A DNA stretch of 64,000 bases. Source: Segatella salivae DSM 15606. GTDB taxonomy: Bacteria; Bacteroidota; Bacteroidia; Bacteroidales; Bacteroidaceae. The number at the start of each line of letters is the position of its first letter. Within the stretch, counting starts at the first letter, position 1. The translations under genes and the position numbers were made by a program. Shown one piece after another: positions 9,523 through 19,730 of this stretch. The notes below the pieces were generated by a model that was not told the DNA's origin, searched no databases, and worked only from the letters and a program-made list of their open reading frames with translations. The stretch covers positions 2,843,509 through 2,907,508 of the forward strand of contig NZ_GL629647.1 of assembly GCF_000185845.1 (NCBI RefSeq), in the 5' to 3' direction.

Positions 9523-10587
9523 TTATTTTTTTTTATCATCTTGTTTGTTCCAATAGTTCTCTAAATTCAGGTATTCTTTCTTCGTAAGTGCAAGGAAAGA
9601 ACCATGTTGAGGGTCTGCAACACCTTTGATATCTGTGGGAGAATGGAAATTCTGTAGCCTTTCATCGGCTTGACAAATGCGGTATTTCGTTGGCCAAGAA
9701 GAGTACTCAACATAACCTACTCTCCAGCCTTTCTCGCCCCAAATCCTAAAGGCCGACGCGCCTTCGCATTGCTTGTTGCCTTCAAAACTCACATAGTCTG
9801 TCTCGTTGGGAGCAGGCCATGGTCCCGTCAGTTCTTTTGATTTGGTCGTAAAGATGCCTCGTTTTCCACCTTCTTTCTTTATCATCATGTGCCAACTTTT
9901 GTCTGCATCCACCCACACAATGTCGGCATCTATGGTTGCATATCCCCAGTCAAAGAGCACTCGTGGCTTAGTGATGTGGGTGAAAGTTCGGTCGGCATAC
10001 GAGTAGAAAACACGGTCGTATTTGTCTTCTTTGCCATTAAGCAGCGAGTAATAAATAAAATATCCGCCTTTGTTTCCATTGGGCCAACGATATGATTTGT
10101 CCCAAATCACCTGGGGAGCCCACACGCGATGAATGGCTGAATAGTCTTTATATACATCGGGAGATGACTTATCTGAGAAGATGCTTTGACCCTTTCTGAA
10201 GTCAAAAGTGACGCCATCCCAGTGGATAAGATCATTCGAATGAAGGAGGTTTATGCCATAGTTCGACCATTGATGACTCTTTTGTTGGCACATGTCTGTA
10301 GTGACCATAACGAACCCTTTGCCGTCTGCCGCGCGTGCAATATAGGCATCTCGCGCGCCACCTTCTATCTGAGAAAGTTGTTTTGTGTTATAAACCTCGT
10401 TACCATTATTAAGGTCATGCCAGTTCTGTCCATCTCTACTGAGCGCAAAAGCCGTCCATTCTCCTTTACGACTCATGTGGCAATAGAGGTAGCCATAAGG
10501 GTTTTTAACTTGTTCTACCTGTGCCATGGTGGGCAAAACAAATAGTGAAAGTAACGCAAACTTTAATTTCTTGCTTAGGTTAATCAT
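9523..10587 (-). CDS. Secreted glycoside hydrolase family 43-type five-bladed propeller enzyme
   Basis: The 354-residue product has a signal peptide (1-22, ending PTMAQ) and the usual GH43 order: a blade-I GGARDAYI segment, WAPQVIWD near the middle, DADIVWVD as the probable pKa-modulating aspartate region, and CEGASAFR carrying the probable catalytic acid glutamate. GH43 enzymes remove arabinose, xylose or related residues from side chains of plant or other glycans. It is the first gene of a two-gene operon with the GH128-like enzyme, which suggests that both act on one polysaccharide. A TATCTTTA sequence about 150 bases upstream is a weak promoter candidate. Confidence 0.87.
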   Translation of the reverse strand: MINLSKKLKFALLSLFVLPTMAQVEQVKNPYGYLYCHMSRKGEWTAFALSRDGQNWHDLNNGNEVYNTKQLSQIEGGARDAYIARAADGKGFVMVTTDMCQQKSHQWSNYGINLLHSNDLIHWDGVTFDFRKGQSIFSDKSSPDVYKDYSAIHRVWAPQVIWDKSYRWPNGNKGGYFIYYSLLNGKEDKYDRVFYSYADRTFTHITKPRVLFDWGYATIDADIVWVDADKSWHMMIKKEGGKRGIFTTKSKELTGPWPAPNETDYVSFEGNKQCEGASAFRIWGEKGWRVGYVEYSSWPTKYRICQADERLQNFHSPTDIKGVADPQHGSFLALTKKEYLNLENYWNKQDDKKK

Positions 10588-11129
10588 ATATATTTCTATT
10601 GGTTTAGATTGTTTTCTGGATATGCTATCATAGCATTTTGCTCATCATCTTTCAGACTTTGTGAATCGTGTTCCGCGACTTTGCATATCGCTTTGTCACA
10701 GAATGAAACCCATGATGGGGAAAGTTTTGCGTTGTAAAGATAGAAAAAGTTTAGAAAAATGTTATTATTCGTGAAATCTTTTAGTGTAAATTAACAATAA
10801 AACAGCTTGAAATGAGTACGTGTTTTGATGAATAGCCCATGATGAATCAAGTTTTTTCGTCTTGTGCATTATTATTTTTAGTGTTCAGTTTTGAGTGATT
10901 TTCTACCTTATTTGCATTGTTGTTGGCTGATAAGCCGACGTTTATTCTTAGATAGAAAGAATCTGCTTATGTTATTGTTTCAACCACTGCGTATGAAATG
11001 TTAATTTCAATCATTTATCTTTACGATAGAGATAAAATAACCATTAAATTCAAAGCATGAGATGGTTGCATGTGAATTTCCTGTCATTTTCTGCTGTGTT
11101 GTATTCTCTTGACCTTCAAGTCATTACAA

Positions 11130-11283
11130 AAAGTGCATCTAATAATACGCAAAAATCATGTGAAAAAGTGCAGCGAAATGACTTAAATTATCACTTAATC
11201 TCATTCATTTTGTGGGCTAATTTGACTTGTTTGGCTGTGTGATTTCAATCATTTTGCATCGCGATGAGCTCTAAATGCGGTTG
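11130..11283. repeat. 22-bp-period intergenic array, copy B (7 units)
   Basis: This lies in the 1005-base gap between the divergent GH43 and ruvA genes, where no convincing gene is seen. Units start at 11130, 11152, 11174, 11196, 11218, 11240 and 11262. Heads include CGAAATGACTT, TAATCTCATTC, TAATTTGACTT and TGATTTCAATC. It is the longest array in the window. The array overlaps the tail of a spurious 61-codon reading frame. The rest of the gap is A/T-rich with no identified signal except the alternating GC run near 11550. Confidence 0.7.
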
Positions 11284-11543
11284 ACTTTCGTTGCTTTTTG
11301 TAGAAAAACGGAAATAATTTATCTTACTCATGCCTAATAGAAGCATTTCTAAAGTGTTAAAAACAATCGTTTATATTTACATGGTTTGCCACGAAATGGA
11401 GAGCGCATTTTTAAGTTTATGGGTTGAAACAATAGTCTGTTTTGAGGACCGATGTGGCGTTTCCTATAGCTTGTTATCGTGGTAATGCAGACCATTGGTG
11501 TTGACTTTTCAGTCTGATGAGATTATGTTTTCAATACAATATA

Positions 11544-11559
11544 ACGCGCGCGTACGCGT
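11544..11559. other. 16-bp alternating purine-pyrimidine run with Z-DNA potential
   Basis: Sixteen consecutive bases alternate purine and pyrimidine (ACGCGCGCG then TACGCGT) in A/T-rich surroundings, 33 bases before the ruvA start. It contains the perfect 10-bp palindrome CGCGTACGCG (11549-11558). Confidence 0.6.
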
Positions 11560-11592
11560 TTTTAGAATATAAATACAGGAAAATTAAACGCA

Positions 11593-12210
11593 ATGATAGA
11601 ATATATTAAGGGACAACTTGCCGAACTTACACCGGCGTTGGCAGTCGTTGAAGCGGCTGGAGTGGGCTATGCACTCAACATTTCACTAACTACTTATAGT
11701 GGCATTCAAGGCAAAAAGGAGGTGAAACTCTACGTACATGAGGCGCTGACTACAGGCGGAAGAGATGATAGTTTCACGTTGTTTGGCTTTGTGAATAAGC
11801 AGGAACGAGAACTCTATCGCTTGCTGATTACGGTGTCGGGTGTGGGTGCTAATACCGCACGTATGATGCTTTCGTCGATGAATCCGACTGAACTTTGCAA
11901 CGCAATTGCCAATGGTGATGAGCGAATGATAAAGACAGTGAAGGGCATTGGGCTTAAAACGGCACAACGAATCATCGTTGATTTGCGCGATAAAATCATG
12001 GCAAGTGGTATTGCAAATGAACTGCATGTGGGCGGTGAAAAGGCTGAAAGCACGTTGAATAATGCCGTGAAAGAAGAGGCTGTTGCGGCTTTAACCATGC
12101 TTGGTTTCTCGCCAGCTCCCATTGCAAAAGTGGTCGTTTCTATCTTGCAAAAGCAGGCAAATCTCCCCGTAGAACAAGTGGTTAAAGAGGCCCTTAAACT
12201 ATTAAAGTAG
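11593..12210 (+). CDS. ruvA: Holliday junction branch migration protein RuvA
   Basis: The 205 residues match RuvA over its whole length. They comprise the N-terminal OB-fold domain (MIEYIKGQLAEL to about 65, with FTLFGFV), the tandem helix-hairpin-helix domain (VSGVGANTARMML and VKGIGLKTAQRIIVDLRDK, about 75-135), and the small C-terminal domain III that contacts RuvB (about 155-205). RuvA tetramers bind four-way junctions and load the RuvB motor for branch migration. The stop codon is 15 bases before sprA and in the same frame, so the two genes are very probably co-transcribed. The ruvA-sprA pairing recurs in Bacteroidota. Confidence 0.97.
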   Translation: MIEYIKGQLAELTPALAVVEAAGVGYALNISLTTYSGIQGKKEVKLYVHEALTTGGRDDSFTLFGFVNKQERELYRLLITVSGVGANTARMMLSSMNPTELCNAIANGDERMIKTVKGIGLKTAQRIIVDLRDKIMASGIANELHVGGEKAESTLNNAVKEEAVAALTMLGFSPAPIAKVVVSILQKQANLPVEQVVKEALKLLK

Positions 12211-12225
12211 CACAAACTTCTTTCG

Positions 12226-15200
12226 TTGAGTAACAAGAAAGCATATCTGTTATTAGGCTTGCTGATGGCTTTTGCTGTCAGTTATGGGGTTAGTGTGCCT
12301 TTCTTTCAACGCGAAAATCGTGGTCAACAGCAGGCAGTGGCGCCACAAAAAGACCGCCGTGAGATGGAGACCGATTCAACAAAGCGTGTGAAAAAGCCGC
12401 TTTGGCGCGTTCAACGCACACAACCCATCACGTGGACCGACCTTGATAGCAGTGCGCTTGATTTGCAAACACCTCAGGATTTGCGCAATCAGGTTTCGTA
12501 TAATGACTCGTTAAATGCCTATTTTATTGGGCGTCGGCTGAGTGGAACCTATCTTTCGGCACCTGTAATGATGCTTCCTAATGAATATTTAGACTGGAGT
12601 GGGCGTCAACAACAACATGCCTTTTTCCGTAAAAAAAATGCAGAGATATTTCAACAGAAAGGGAAAGATAAGTTTGATTTCAGCGATATGCATTTCGATT
12701 TAGGCCCAGCGGAGAAGATTTTTGGGCCTGGTGGTGTGCGGATTCGCACGCAAGGAACAGCCGAACTGAAGTTTGGTGCAACGATGAAAAACATAGATAA
12801 CCCCGCATTGACTATCAATCGGCGGCATACAACCACGATGAATTTCGATGAGAAACTTAATCTAAATGTCAATGGAAAGGTGGGAGACAAGGTCAATATG
12901 AACTTGAATTACAACACCGATGCAACCTTTGACTTCGATGCCCAGAATCTAAAGTTGAAGTATGAAGGCAAGGAAGATGAGATAGTTAAACTCGTTGAGG
13001 CAGGTAATATTTCGTTTCCTTCGAACTCATCACTTATCCGTGGTGCCACATCGCTGTTTGGTTTGCGCACCGATTTGCAGTTTGGCAGACTCAAAATGCA
13101 GTTGGTTGCTTCGCAGAAGAAAAGCGCCTCAAAGAGCGTTTCAAGTCGGGGTGGGGTGCAGTTGACTCCATTTGAGTTCAGCGCGGCAGACTATGAAGAG
13201 AACCGCCACTATTTCCTTGCAAAGTATTTTCGTGAACATTATGCCGAGGGCATGCAGTCTTTACCGAATGTAAAGACAGGAATTAACATCGGACGCGTGG
13301 AGGTTTGGGTGACGAATAAGTCGGGTTCAACAGCAAATACGCGTAATATTGTGGCACTAACAGACTTGGGTGAGAATGCCAATATAAGCAATACACACCA
13401 TTGGTCGACGTTAGGAATGACGGTTCCGAGCAACAATGCGAACACCGAATACACTGCAATGACGGGGTCATTTAATGCCGCACGTGATATCAATCAAACC
13501 TCGTCGGTGCTTGATGGGGCAGGGTTGACGGGCGGAAATGACTATGAGAAGCTTGAGAGTGCACGCTTGTTAACCCCTTCTGAGTATACCGTGAACAAGG
13601 CTTTAGGCTTTATCAGTCTCAATACGGGTATCAGTACAGACCAAGTAGTGGCTGTAGCCTTCGAGTATACTTATGGTGGACAGACCTATCAAGTGGGTGA
13701 GTTTGCGGCCGATAGGACGAATGTTGATGAGGCGTTGTTCGTCAAATCATTGAAGAATACGAATAATGTTCCGTCGCAAGGCAACTGGAACTTGATGATG
13801 AAGAATGTCTATCGACTTGGAGATATGGTTGAGAAGGAGCGGTTTAGACTTGATATCAAGTACCAAAGTGATACCACAGGAGTCTACTTAAACTATATCC
13901 CTGAGCCGCAAGTTAAGCAGCAATCAATCGTTAAACTCCTTGGTGCTGACCGGTTAGATAATAATAATCGTCCTTATAGTAATGGCTATTTTGATTATGT
14001 AGAGGGGTATACGGTGAGCAATGGACGCGTGTTTCTCCCCGAACCTGAACCCTTTGGAGACGACCTTTACAGGCGACTTGTGAGTAAAGGTGTGCCAGTT
14101 GCCAAGGCAAAGAAATATGTGTTTAGCGAATTATATGATAATACTCGCACTGTAGCAAAGCAGATAGCAGAGAAAGATAAGTATGAACTTGTGGGACAAT
14201 TTCGTGGTTCTTCGGCTAATGTTATTGCGCTTGGAGCTTATAATATCCCTCAAGGTTCGGTCGTAGTAACGGCTGGTGGCATGAGATTAACAGAGGGATC
14301 AGACTATAGTGTGGACTATAGTGCCGGCGAAGTTACTATCTTAAATCAGAGTATTCTCGATGCGGGCACACCCGTAAATGTGTCACTTGAGAGTAACAAT
14401 GATTATGGAATGCAACGCAAAACAATGTTTGGTGTGAACTGGGAATACGACATTTCACGCAGTCTTCAGCTAAGCGGTACGTTGCAACATCTATCAGAAC
14501 AGGCCATGACAAATAAGGTTTCGATGGGCAGTGAGCCTCTGAACAACACGTTGTGGGGCTTGAACATTAATTGGAAAAAGGAGAGTCAATGGCTTACTGA
14601 CATGTTGAATAAGTTGCCGTTTCTACATCTTACACAACCTTCTCAGATTAATTTCACGGGCGAATTTGCACAACTTGTGGCAGGAAAGAATAGCGGAACA
14701 CAAGACAATGCCTCGTATCTTGATGACTTTGAAAGCACGACAAATAAGATTGATATCGCCTCTCCAACGTCATGGAGTCTATCAAGTGTGCCCTCAATGT
14801 TCCCTGAAAGTGCAGATAAAACTACGTTGACAAGCGGCTTCAATCGCTCGCAATTAGCTTGGTATACGATAGATCCTTTGTTCACACGACGTAGTAGTTC
14901 GCTGACACCTGCACATATAAAAGGAGATTTAGCACAGCTTTCTAATCACTATGTTCGTGAGGTTTCTACGCGTGAACTCTATCCAAAACGTGACATAAAT
15001 AATTATAATGGTTCCTCATCTACATTGAATGTATTTAATATATCCTATTATCCCAACGAGCGAGGTCCTTATAATTTTAACCCTAATTTGCGTCAAGATG
15101 GAACGCTTACCAACCCAGAACGTCACTGGGGTGGACTCATGAGAAAGCTTGATACGAATGATTTTGAACAGGCAAATATAGAGTATGTGGAGTTCTGGTT

Positions 15201-18200
15201 GCTTGATCCATTCATCTATTCTAACCGAAAACCCAACGCAAACGATTATGGAGGAGACTTCTATTTGAACTTAGGTGAAGTCTCAGAAGATGTGCTTCAT
15301 GATGGAAGAAAGTTCTATGAAAGCGGTATGCCGGTAGATGGTTCGCATAGTTATGTTACTACTCAGTGGGGTAAAATCCCTACATCCAATGTGGTAACTT
15401 ATGCCTTTGCAACGACCAAAGGGGCTCGAGCGATGCAGGATGTAGGCTTGAATGGTCTCAATAATGAAGAGGAACGGCATTATACTTCCTATCAAAACTT
15501 CCTCTCATCTATACAGGGACATGTGAGTGCTTCGGTGTGGGATTCAATCTATAATGACCCAGCTAACGACGACTATCATTATTTCCGAGGTTCTGATTAC
15601 GACCGAATGAAGGCCGACATCCTGCGGCGTTACAAGTATATTAATAACCCACAAGGTAATTCTCCCGATAGTGAATCCAGCCAAGAACGATATGATACAT
15701 CGTATAAGACGACACCGGATGTGGAGGATATCAATCAGGATTATACGCTAAATGAATATGAAAAGTATTACCAATATCATGTTTCTTTGCGTCCAAATGA
15801 TATGGTAGTAGGGAATAATTTCATTGTAGATAAGCGCGATGCAAGCGTGCCATTGCGAAATGGACAGACTGAAACGGTTACGTGGTATCAATTCCGTATT
15901 CCTCTGAAAGAATATGAACGACGGGTTGGTTCGATTTCCGATTTCACGAGTATTCGCTTTATGCGTATGTTCCTTACAGGCTTTAAGCATCCCATTGTGT
16001 TACGCTTTGGGAGCTTAGATCTCGTGAGAGGAGATTGGAGAATCTATGAAAATGCGTTGGATAATCATACAGGTTCGGGGACACTTGCAGTCAGTTCGGT
16101 GAGTTTAGAGGAGAATGGTGATAAGTCACCCGTTAATTATATCCTCCCACCGGGCATCAATCGGGAACAAGATCCCACACAACCTCAGTTGGTAGAAAGT
16201 AATGAACAGGCCCTTGATTTCATTGTAAATAACTTGTCACATGGTGAGAGTAAGGCTGTCTATAAGAATGCAACGGTCGACTTAAGGCAGTATAAACGTT
16301 TGCAGATGTACGTTCATGCGAATGCCTTTGAGCAAAATAACACACAGTTAAATGACAATCAATTGGCCGTGTTTATACGCTTGGGATCTGACTATAAGAA
16401 TAACTTCTATGAGTATCAAGTACCATTAAAGCTTACTCCTGCAGGCAGATATAACCTTAATTCTCCGTCAGATCGTGCTGCGGTTTGGCCTCAAGAGAAT
16501 ATGATAGACATACCTTTGGCGTTATTGACCAACGTGAAATTGCAACGCAATAAGGCTAAGGCTGAGGGACATGCAAGCTTTGTTCAGGCCTTCACGGCAT
16601 ATGATAATGCTCACCCAGCAAATTTGGTTACCATCATGGGTAACCCTTCTTTGGGGGAAATAAAGACGATGATTATCGGAGTAAGAAACCTTTCTTCTGA
16701 TGTAAAGAGTGGCGAAGTATGGGTTAATGAGCTGCGTCTGAAGGAGTATAATAATAAAGGTGGGTGGGCTGCAAATGGCAATTTAAATGTTCAGTTGTCT
16801 GATTTGGGCACGCTAAATGTACAGGGGCGATATGTCAGTGAAGGCTTTGGGGGCTTGGAAAGTAAGGTTGCTGACAGAACACAAGAAAGCATTTCAAGTT
16901 ATAGTGTGACTACAAGCTTGGAATTAGGTAAGTTCTTTCCCGACAAGATTAAAGTCTCAGCACCTCTCTATTACTCAGTAAGTCATGAAACAAGTAAACC
17001 GAAATATAATCCTTTAGATACAGATTTATCGTTGAAAGATGCTTTAGAATCAGCCTCAAAAGCAGAGCGAGACAGTATAGAATCGATAGCAGTTACGAAA
17101 CGAATTAATACAAACCTTTCTTTGTCTAATGTGAGAATAGGAATTCAAACGAAGAATTCTCCCATGCCTTATGACCCTGCTAACTTCTCATTCTCCTATA
17201 GTCATTCACATAGTTTCACAAGTGGTGAGACAACCGTTTACGAGAAAGAAGATAATTGGAGGGGTGCAATGAACTATAATTGGAGCCCAAATTATAAGAC
17301 TTGGGAGCCTTTTAAAGGTATTAAAAGTAGGTCAAAGTGGTGGGACATCTTAAAGAGATTTGGATTCAATTGGTTGCCACAGAGTGTCGGATTCAACAGT
17401 GAATTAATGCGCAATTACTATGAGTTCCAGGAACGAGATATGGAGAGTTTGGAGAACAATCGGTTGCCGTTGATATTCAATGAGCAGTTTCTTTGGAACC
17501 GAGATTTCTCACTTCGTTGGGATTTGACACGCAATATACACATGAATTTCCAAAGCGCCACGCGGTCAAGAATAGAAGAACCCTACACGCCTATAAACAA
17601 ATCACTCTATGCCGACCGTTATCATGCGTGGCGAGATAGCGTTTGGACGAGCATAAAACGACTTGGGACGCCGTTAGATTATCAGCAATCGTTCACTCTT
17701 TCCTATCAACTTCCGTTGAATTTAATTCCAGTTTTTGATTGGATTAGTACCGATGCGCAATATAATGCCAGCTATACATGGGTGCGAGGAACGGAGAATG
17801 AGAACCATATAAGCCTTGGAAATACGGTTACAAGTAATCGAAACCTTAATGTGAATGGTTCATTTAACTTAGAGAGATTATACAATCACATTCCTTTCTT
17901 GAAGCAAACGAATGAGCGATTCAACCGAAGACCGATTTATAATCGACAGAGTTCGGGTGGTAAAAAGAAGCAATTACCGCATCAAACTCAACTTGATTTA
18001 CCGAAGAATAAAGGCAGTTTTGAACAAGAAATCACATTGAAACCTGATACGACAATTGTCATTTCGCATGCTAAGCATAGCCGAAGAATTGTGGTGAATG
18101 CACGAACTGAGGATGGACATCCTTTCAAATTGAGGTTTAAGAAGGTTGATAACGATAGGTTACGCATAACAAACCATATTGACTCTGCACTGAAAGTGAA

Positions 18201-19716
18201 GGTTACAGTGAATGTAAAACCACCTTTAGAAAGCCAGAACTGGTATCGAACGGCACAGAGTTTGGCTCGCGTATTGATGATGGTGAGAAACCTAAGTGTT
18301 AGCTATCGTAATCAATATGCTATGACATTGCCTGGTTTTATGCCTAATATTGGGAAAGCTTTTGGGCAGACTCGTGGCAGTGGTTTACTTTCTCCAGGAC
18401 TTGATTTCGCTTTTGGTGTCATCGGAGATGGGTATGTTGATAAAGCACTTAGTCGCAATTGGCTACTCATTAACGATTCTATCGCGACCCCAGCTAACAC
18501 TACTTCTACTGAGGATTTACAGCTTCGGGCTACAATTGTGCCTTTCCGTGATTTCACGATCGACTTAAATGCGACGCGCGTTTCTACCAAAGCACGCAGC
18601 ATTCAGTATATGTATGCAGGCCATCCCACGATGCAAAGTGGTACGTTTGCTATGACAACGATTTCTATAGGAGGTGCTTTTGAAGGCATAGGTAATGCAA
18701 ATAGCGGTTATCATAGTAAGAGTTTTGATAAGTTCTGCAGTCTTCTTGATGACTTTCGGCAGCGTGTTGAGGCGCAATACTATGGCAGTCGATATCCTGC
18801 AGGAACTCCTTTTGCAGGACAAACTTTTAATCCTTCCAACGGAACGATATCCAAATATAACGCTGATGTGATGGTTCCTGCCTTCCTTTCTGCCTATACA
18901 AGCATGAAAGGTAAAGGCCTTTCTATCTTCCCTTCATTGTCAAAACTGCTCCCAAATTGGAATATACGTTATAGTGGATTGGTTCAATTGCCATGGTTCC
19001 GAGAAGTCTTTCGCAGTTTCAATATCAATCATTCTTATCGCAGTATCTATACTGTTGGCTCGTATTTCTCCTTTAGTAGCTATCAGGAATACATGAATGG
19101 ACTCGGCTTTATCATTGATGCAACTTCGGGAAATCCAATTCCTAATTCAATGTTCAATGTCTCTACAGTCAGCGTTAACGAGGCCTTCTCTCCATTATTG
19201 GGCATAGATATGACCTTTAATAGTGGCATGACAGCCAAATTGGAGTATCGAACAATTCGTAGTTTGAACCTTAGTATGACGAGCATTCAATTGAATGAGG
19301 CTATCAGTAGAGATTGGGTTGTGGGCTTAGGATATCGTATCAATGACTTCAAACTATTCGGTTTACAAACCAAACGGAAAGCAAAAAATCATAAGAAGGG
19401 GGCAAACACTGACACACAACAGTCTATTTCAACTCCTCAACGCAATGGAGTGAATCATGATTTGAATCTTAATCTCGATTTCAGTTTCCGTAGACAAGCT
19501 TCCCTTACGCGTGATATTGCTTCACAAACAAGCAATGCCAGCAGTGGAAACTCAGCACTTCGGCTGAGCTTTACAGCTGATTATACACTCTCACGCATGC
19601 TTACAATGAGCTTCTTCTATGACTTTCAGAACAATACTCCGCTGTTAAGCAGTAATAGTTATCCTACATCTACACGCGATTTTGGATTGAGTGTAAAGTT
19701 CTCTTTGACTCGTTAA
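12226..19716 (+). CDS. sprA: Type IX secretion outer-membrane translocon protein SprA (Sov)
   Basis: At 2496 residues this is the size expected for SprA, the giant 36-stranded beta-barrel pore of the type IX secretion system. It is exported through Sec (hydrophobic segment at about 5-22) and lies in the outer membrane. Long beta-rich stretches run to the last residues (FGLSVKFSLTR), ending in an aromatic-containing strand typical of a barrel. The only available start between the ruvA stop and the signal peptide is TTG at 12226. It follows ruvA by 15 bases and precedes an acetyltransferase gene by 14. T9SS cargo is present nearby: the glycosidase at 6446-9505 has a T9SS-like tail. Other T9SS genes are not in the window. 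Confidence 0.96.
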   Translation: MSNKKAYLLLGLLMAFAVSYGVSVPFFQRENRGQQQAVAPQKDRREMETDSTKRVKKPLWRVQRTQPITWTDLDSSALDLQTPQDLRNQVSYNDSLNAYFIGRRLSGTYLSAPVMMLPNEYLDWSGRQQQHAFFRKKNAEIFQQKGKDKFDFSDMHFDLGPAEKIFGPGGVRIRTQGTAELKFGATMKNIDNPALTINRRHTTTMNFDEKLNLNVNGKVGDKVNMNLNYNTDATFDFDAQNLKLKYEGKEDEIVKLVEAGNISFPSNSSLIRGATSLFGLRTDLQFGRLKMQLVASQKKSASKSVSSRGGVQLTPFEFSAADYEENRHYFLAKYFREHYAEGMQSLPNVKTGINIGRVEVWVTNKSGSTANTRNIVALTDLGENANISNTHHWSTLGMTVPSNNANTEYTAMTGSFNAARDINQTSSVLDGAGLTGGNDYEKLESARLLTPSEYTVNKALGFISLNTGISTDQVVAVAFEYTYGGQTYQVGEFAADRTNVDEALFVKSLKNTNNVPSQGNWNLMMKNVYRLGDMVEKERFRLDIKYQSDTTGVYLNYIPEPQVKQQSIVKLLGADRLDNNNRPYSNGYFDYVEGYTVSNGRVFLPEPEPFGDDLYRRLVSKGVPVAKAKKYVFSELYDNTRTVAKQIAEKDKYELVGQFRGSSANVIALGAYNIPQGSVVVTAGGMRLTEGSDYSVDYSAGEVTILNQSILDAGTPVNVSLESNNDYGMQRKTMFGVNWEYDISRSLQLSGTLQHLSEQAMTNKVSMGSEPLNNTLWGLNINWKKESQWLTDMLNKLPFLHLTQPSQINFTGEFAQLVAGKNSGTQDNASYLDDFESTTNKIDIASPTSWSLSSVPSMFPESADKTTLTSGFNRSQLAWYTIDPLFTRRSSSLTPAHIKGDLAQLSNHYVREVSTRELYPKRDINNYNGSSSTLNVFNISYYPNERGPYNFNPNLRQDGTLTNPERHWGGLMRKLDTNDFEQANIEYVEFWLLDPFIYSNRKPNANDYGGDFYLNLGEVSEDVLHDGRKFYESGMPVDGSHSYVTTQWGKIPTSNVVTYAFATTKGARAMQDVGLNGLNNEEERHYTSYQNFLSSIQGHVSASVWDSIYNDPANDDYHYFRGSDYDRMKADILRRYKYINNPQGNSPDSESSQERYDTSYKTTPDVEDINQDYTLNEYEKYYQYHVSLRPNDMVVGNNFIVDKRDASVPLRNGQTETVTWYQFRIPLKEYERRVGSISDFTSIRFMRMFLTGFKHPIVLRFGSLDLVRGDWRIYENALDNHTGSGTLAVSSVSLEENGDKSPVNYILPPGINREQDPTQPQLVESNEQALDFIVNNLSHGESKAVYKNATVDLRQYKRLQMYVHANAFEQNNTQLNDNQLAVFIRLGSDYKNNFYEYQVPLKLTPAGRYNLNSPSDRAAVWPQENMIDIPLALLTNVKLQRNKAKAEGHASFVQAFTAYDNAHPANLVTIMGNPSLGEIKTMIIGVRNLSSDVKSGEVWVNELRLKEYNNKGGWAANGNLNVQLSDLGTLNVQGRYVSEGFGGLESKVADRTQESISSYSVTTSLELGKFFPDKIKVSAPLYYSVSHETSKPKYNPLDTDLSLKDALESASKAERDSIESIAVTKRINTNLSLSNVRIGIQTKNSPMPYDPANFSFSYSHSHSFTSGETTVYEKEDNWRGAMNYNWSPNYKTWEPFKGIKSRSKWWDILKRFGFNWLPQSVGFNSELMRNYYEFQERDMESLENNRLPLIFNEQFLWNRDFSLRWDLTRNIHMNFQSATRSRIEEPYTPINKSLYADRYHAWRDSVWTSIKRLGTPLDYQQSFTLSYQLPLNLIPVFDWISTDAQYNASYTWVRGTENENHISLGNTVTSNRNLNVNGSFNLERLYNHIPFLKQTNERFNRRPIYNRQSSGGKKKQLPHQTQLDLPKNKGSFEQEITLKPDTTIVISHAKHSRRIVVNARTEDGHPFKLRFKKVDNDRLRITNHIDSALKVKVTVNVKPPLESQNWYRTAQSLARVLMMVRNLSVSYRNQYAMTLPGFMPNIGKAFGQTRGSGLLSPGLDFAFGVIGDGYVDKALSRNWLLINDSIATPANTTSTEDLQLRATIVPFRDFTIDLNATRVSTKARSIQYMYAGHPTMQSGTFAMTTISIGGAFEGIGNANSGYHSKSFDKFCSLLDDFRQRVEAQYYGSRYPAGTPFAGQTFNPSNGTISKYNADVMVPAFLSAYTSMKGKGLSIFPSLSKLLPNWNIRYSGLVQLPWFREVFRSFNINHSYRSIYTVGSYFSFSSYQEYMNGLGFIIDATSGNPIPNSMFNVSTVSVNEAFSPLLGIDMTFNSGMTAKLEYRTIRSLNLSMTSIQLNEAISRDWVVGLGYRINDFKLFGLQTKRKAKNHKKGANTDTQQSISTPQRNGVNHDLNLNLDFSFRRQASLTRDIASQTSNASSGNSALRLSFTADYTLSRMLTMSFFYDFQNNTPLLSSNSYPTSTRDFGLSVKFSLTR

Positions 19717-19730
19717 ACCTCTTTATAACA

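Noticed and set aside
11057..11242. 61-codon reading frame before ruvA
   Set aside because: It lies mostly across the 22-bp array and has no family features.
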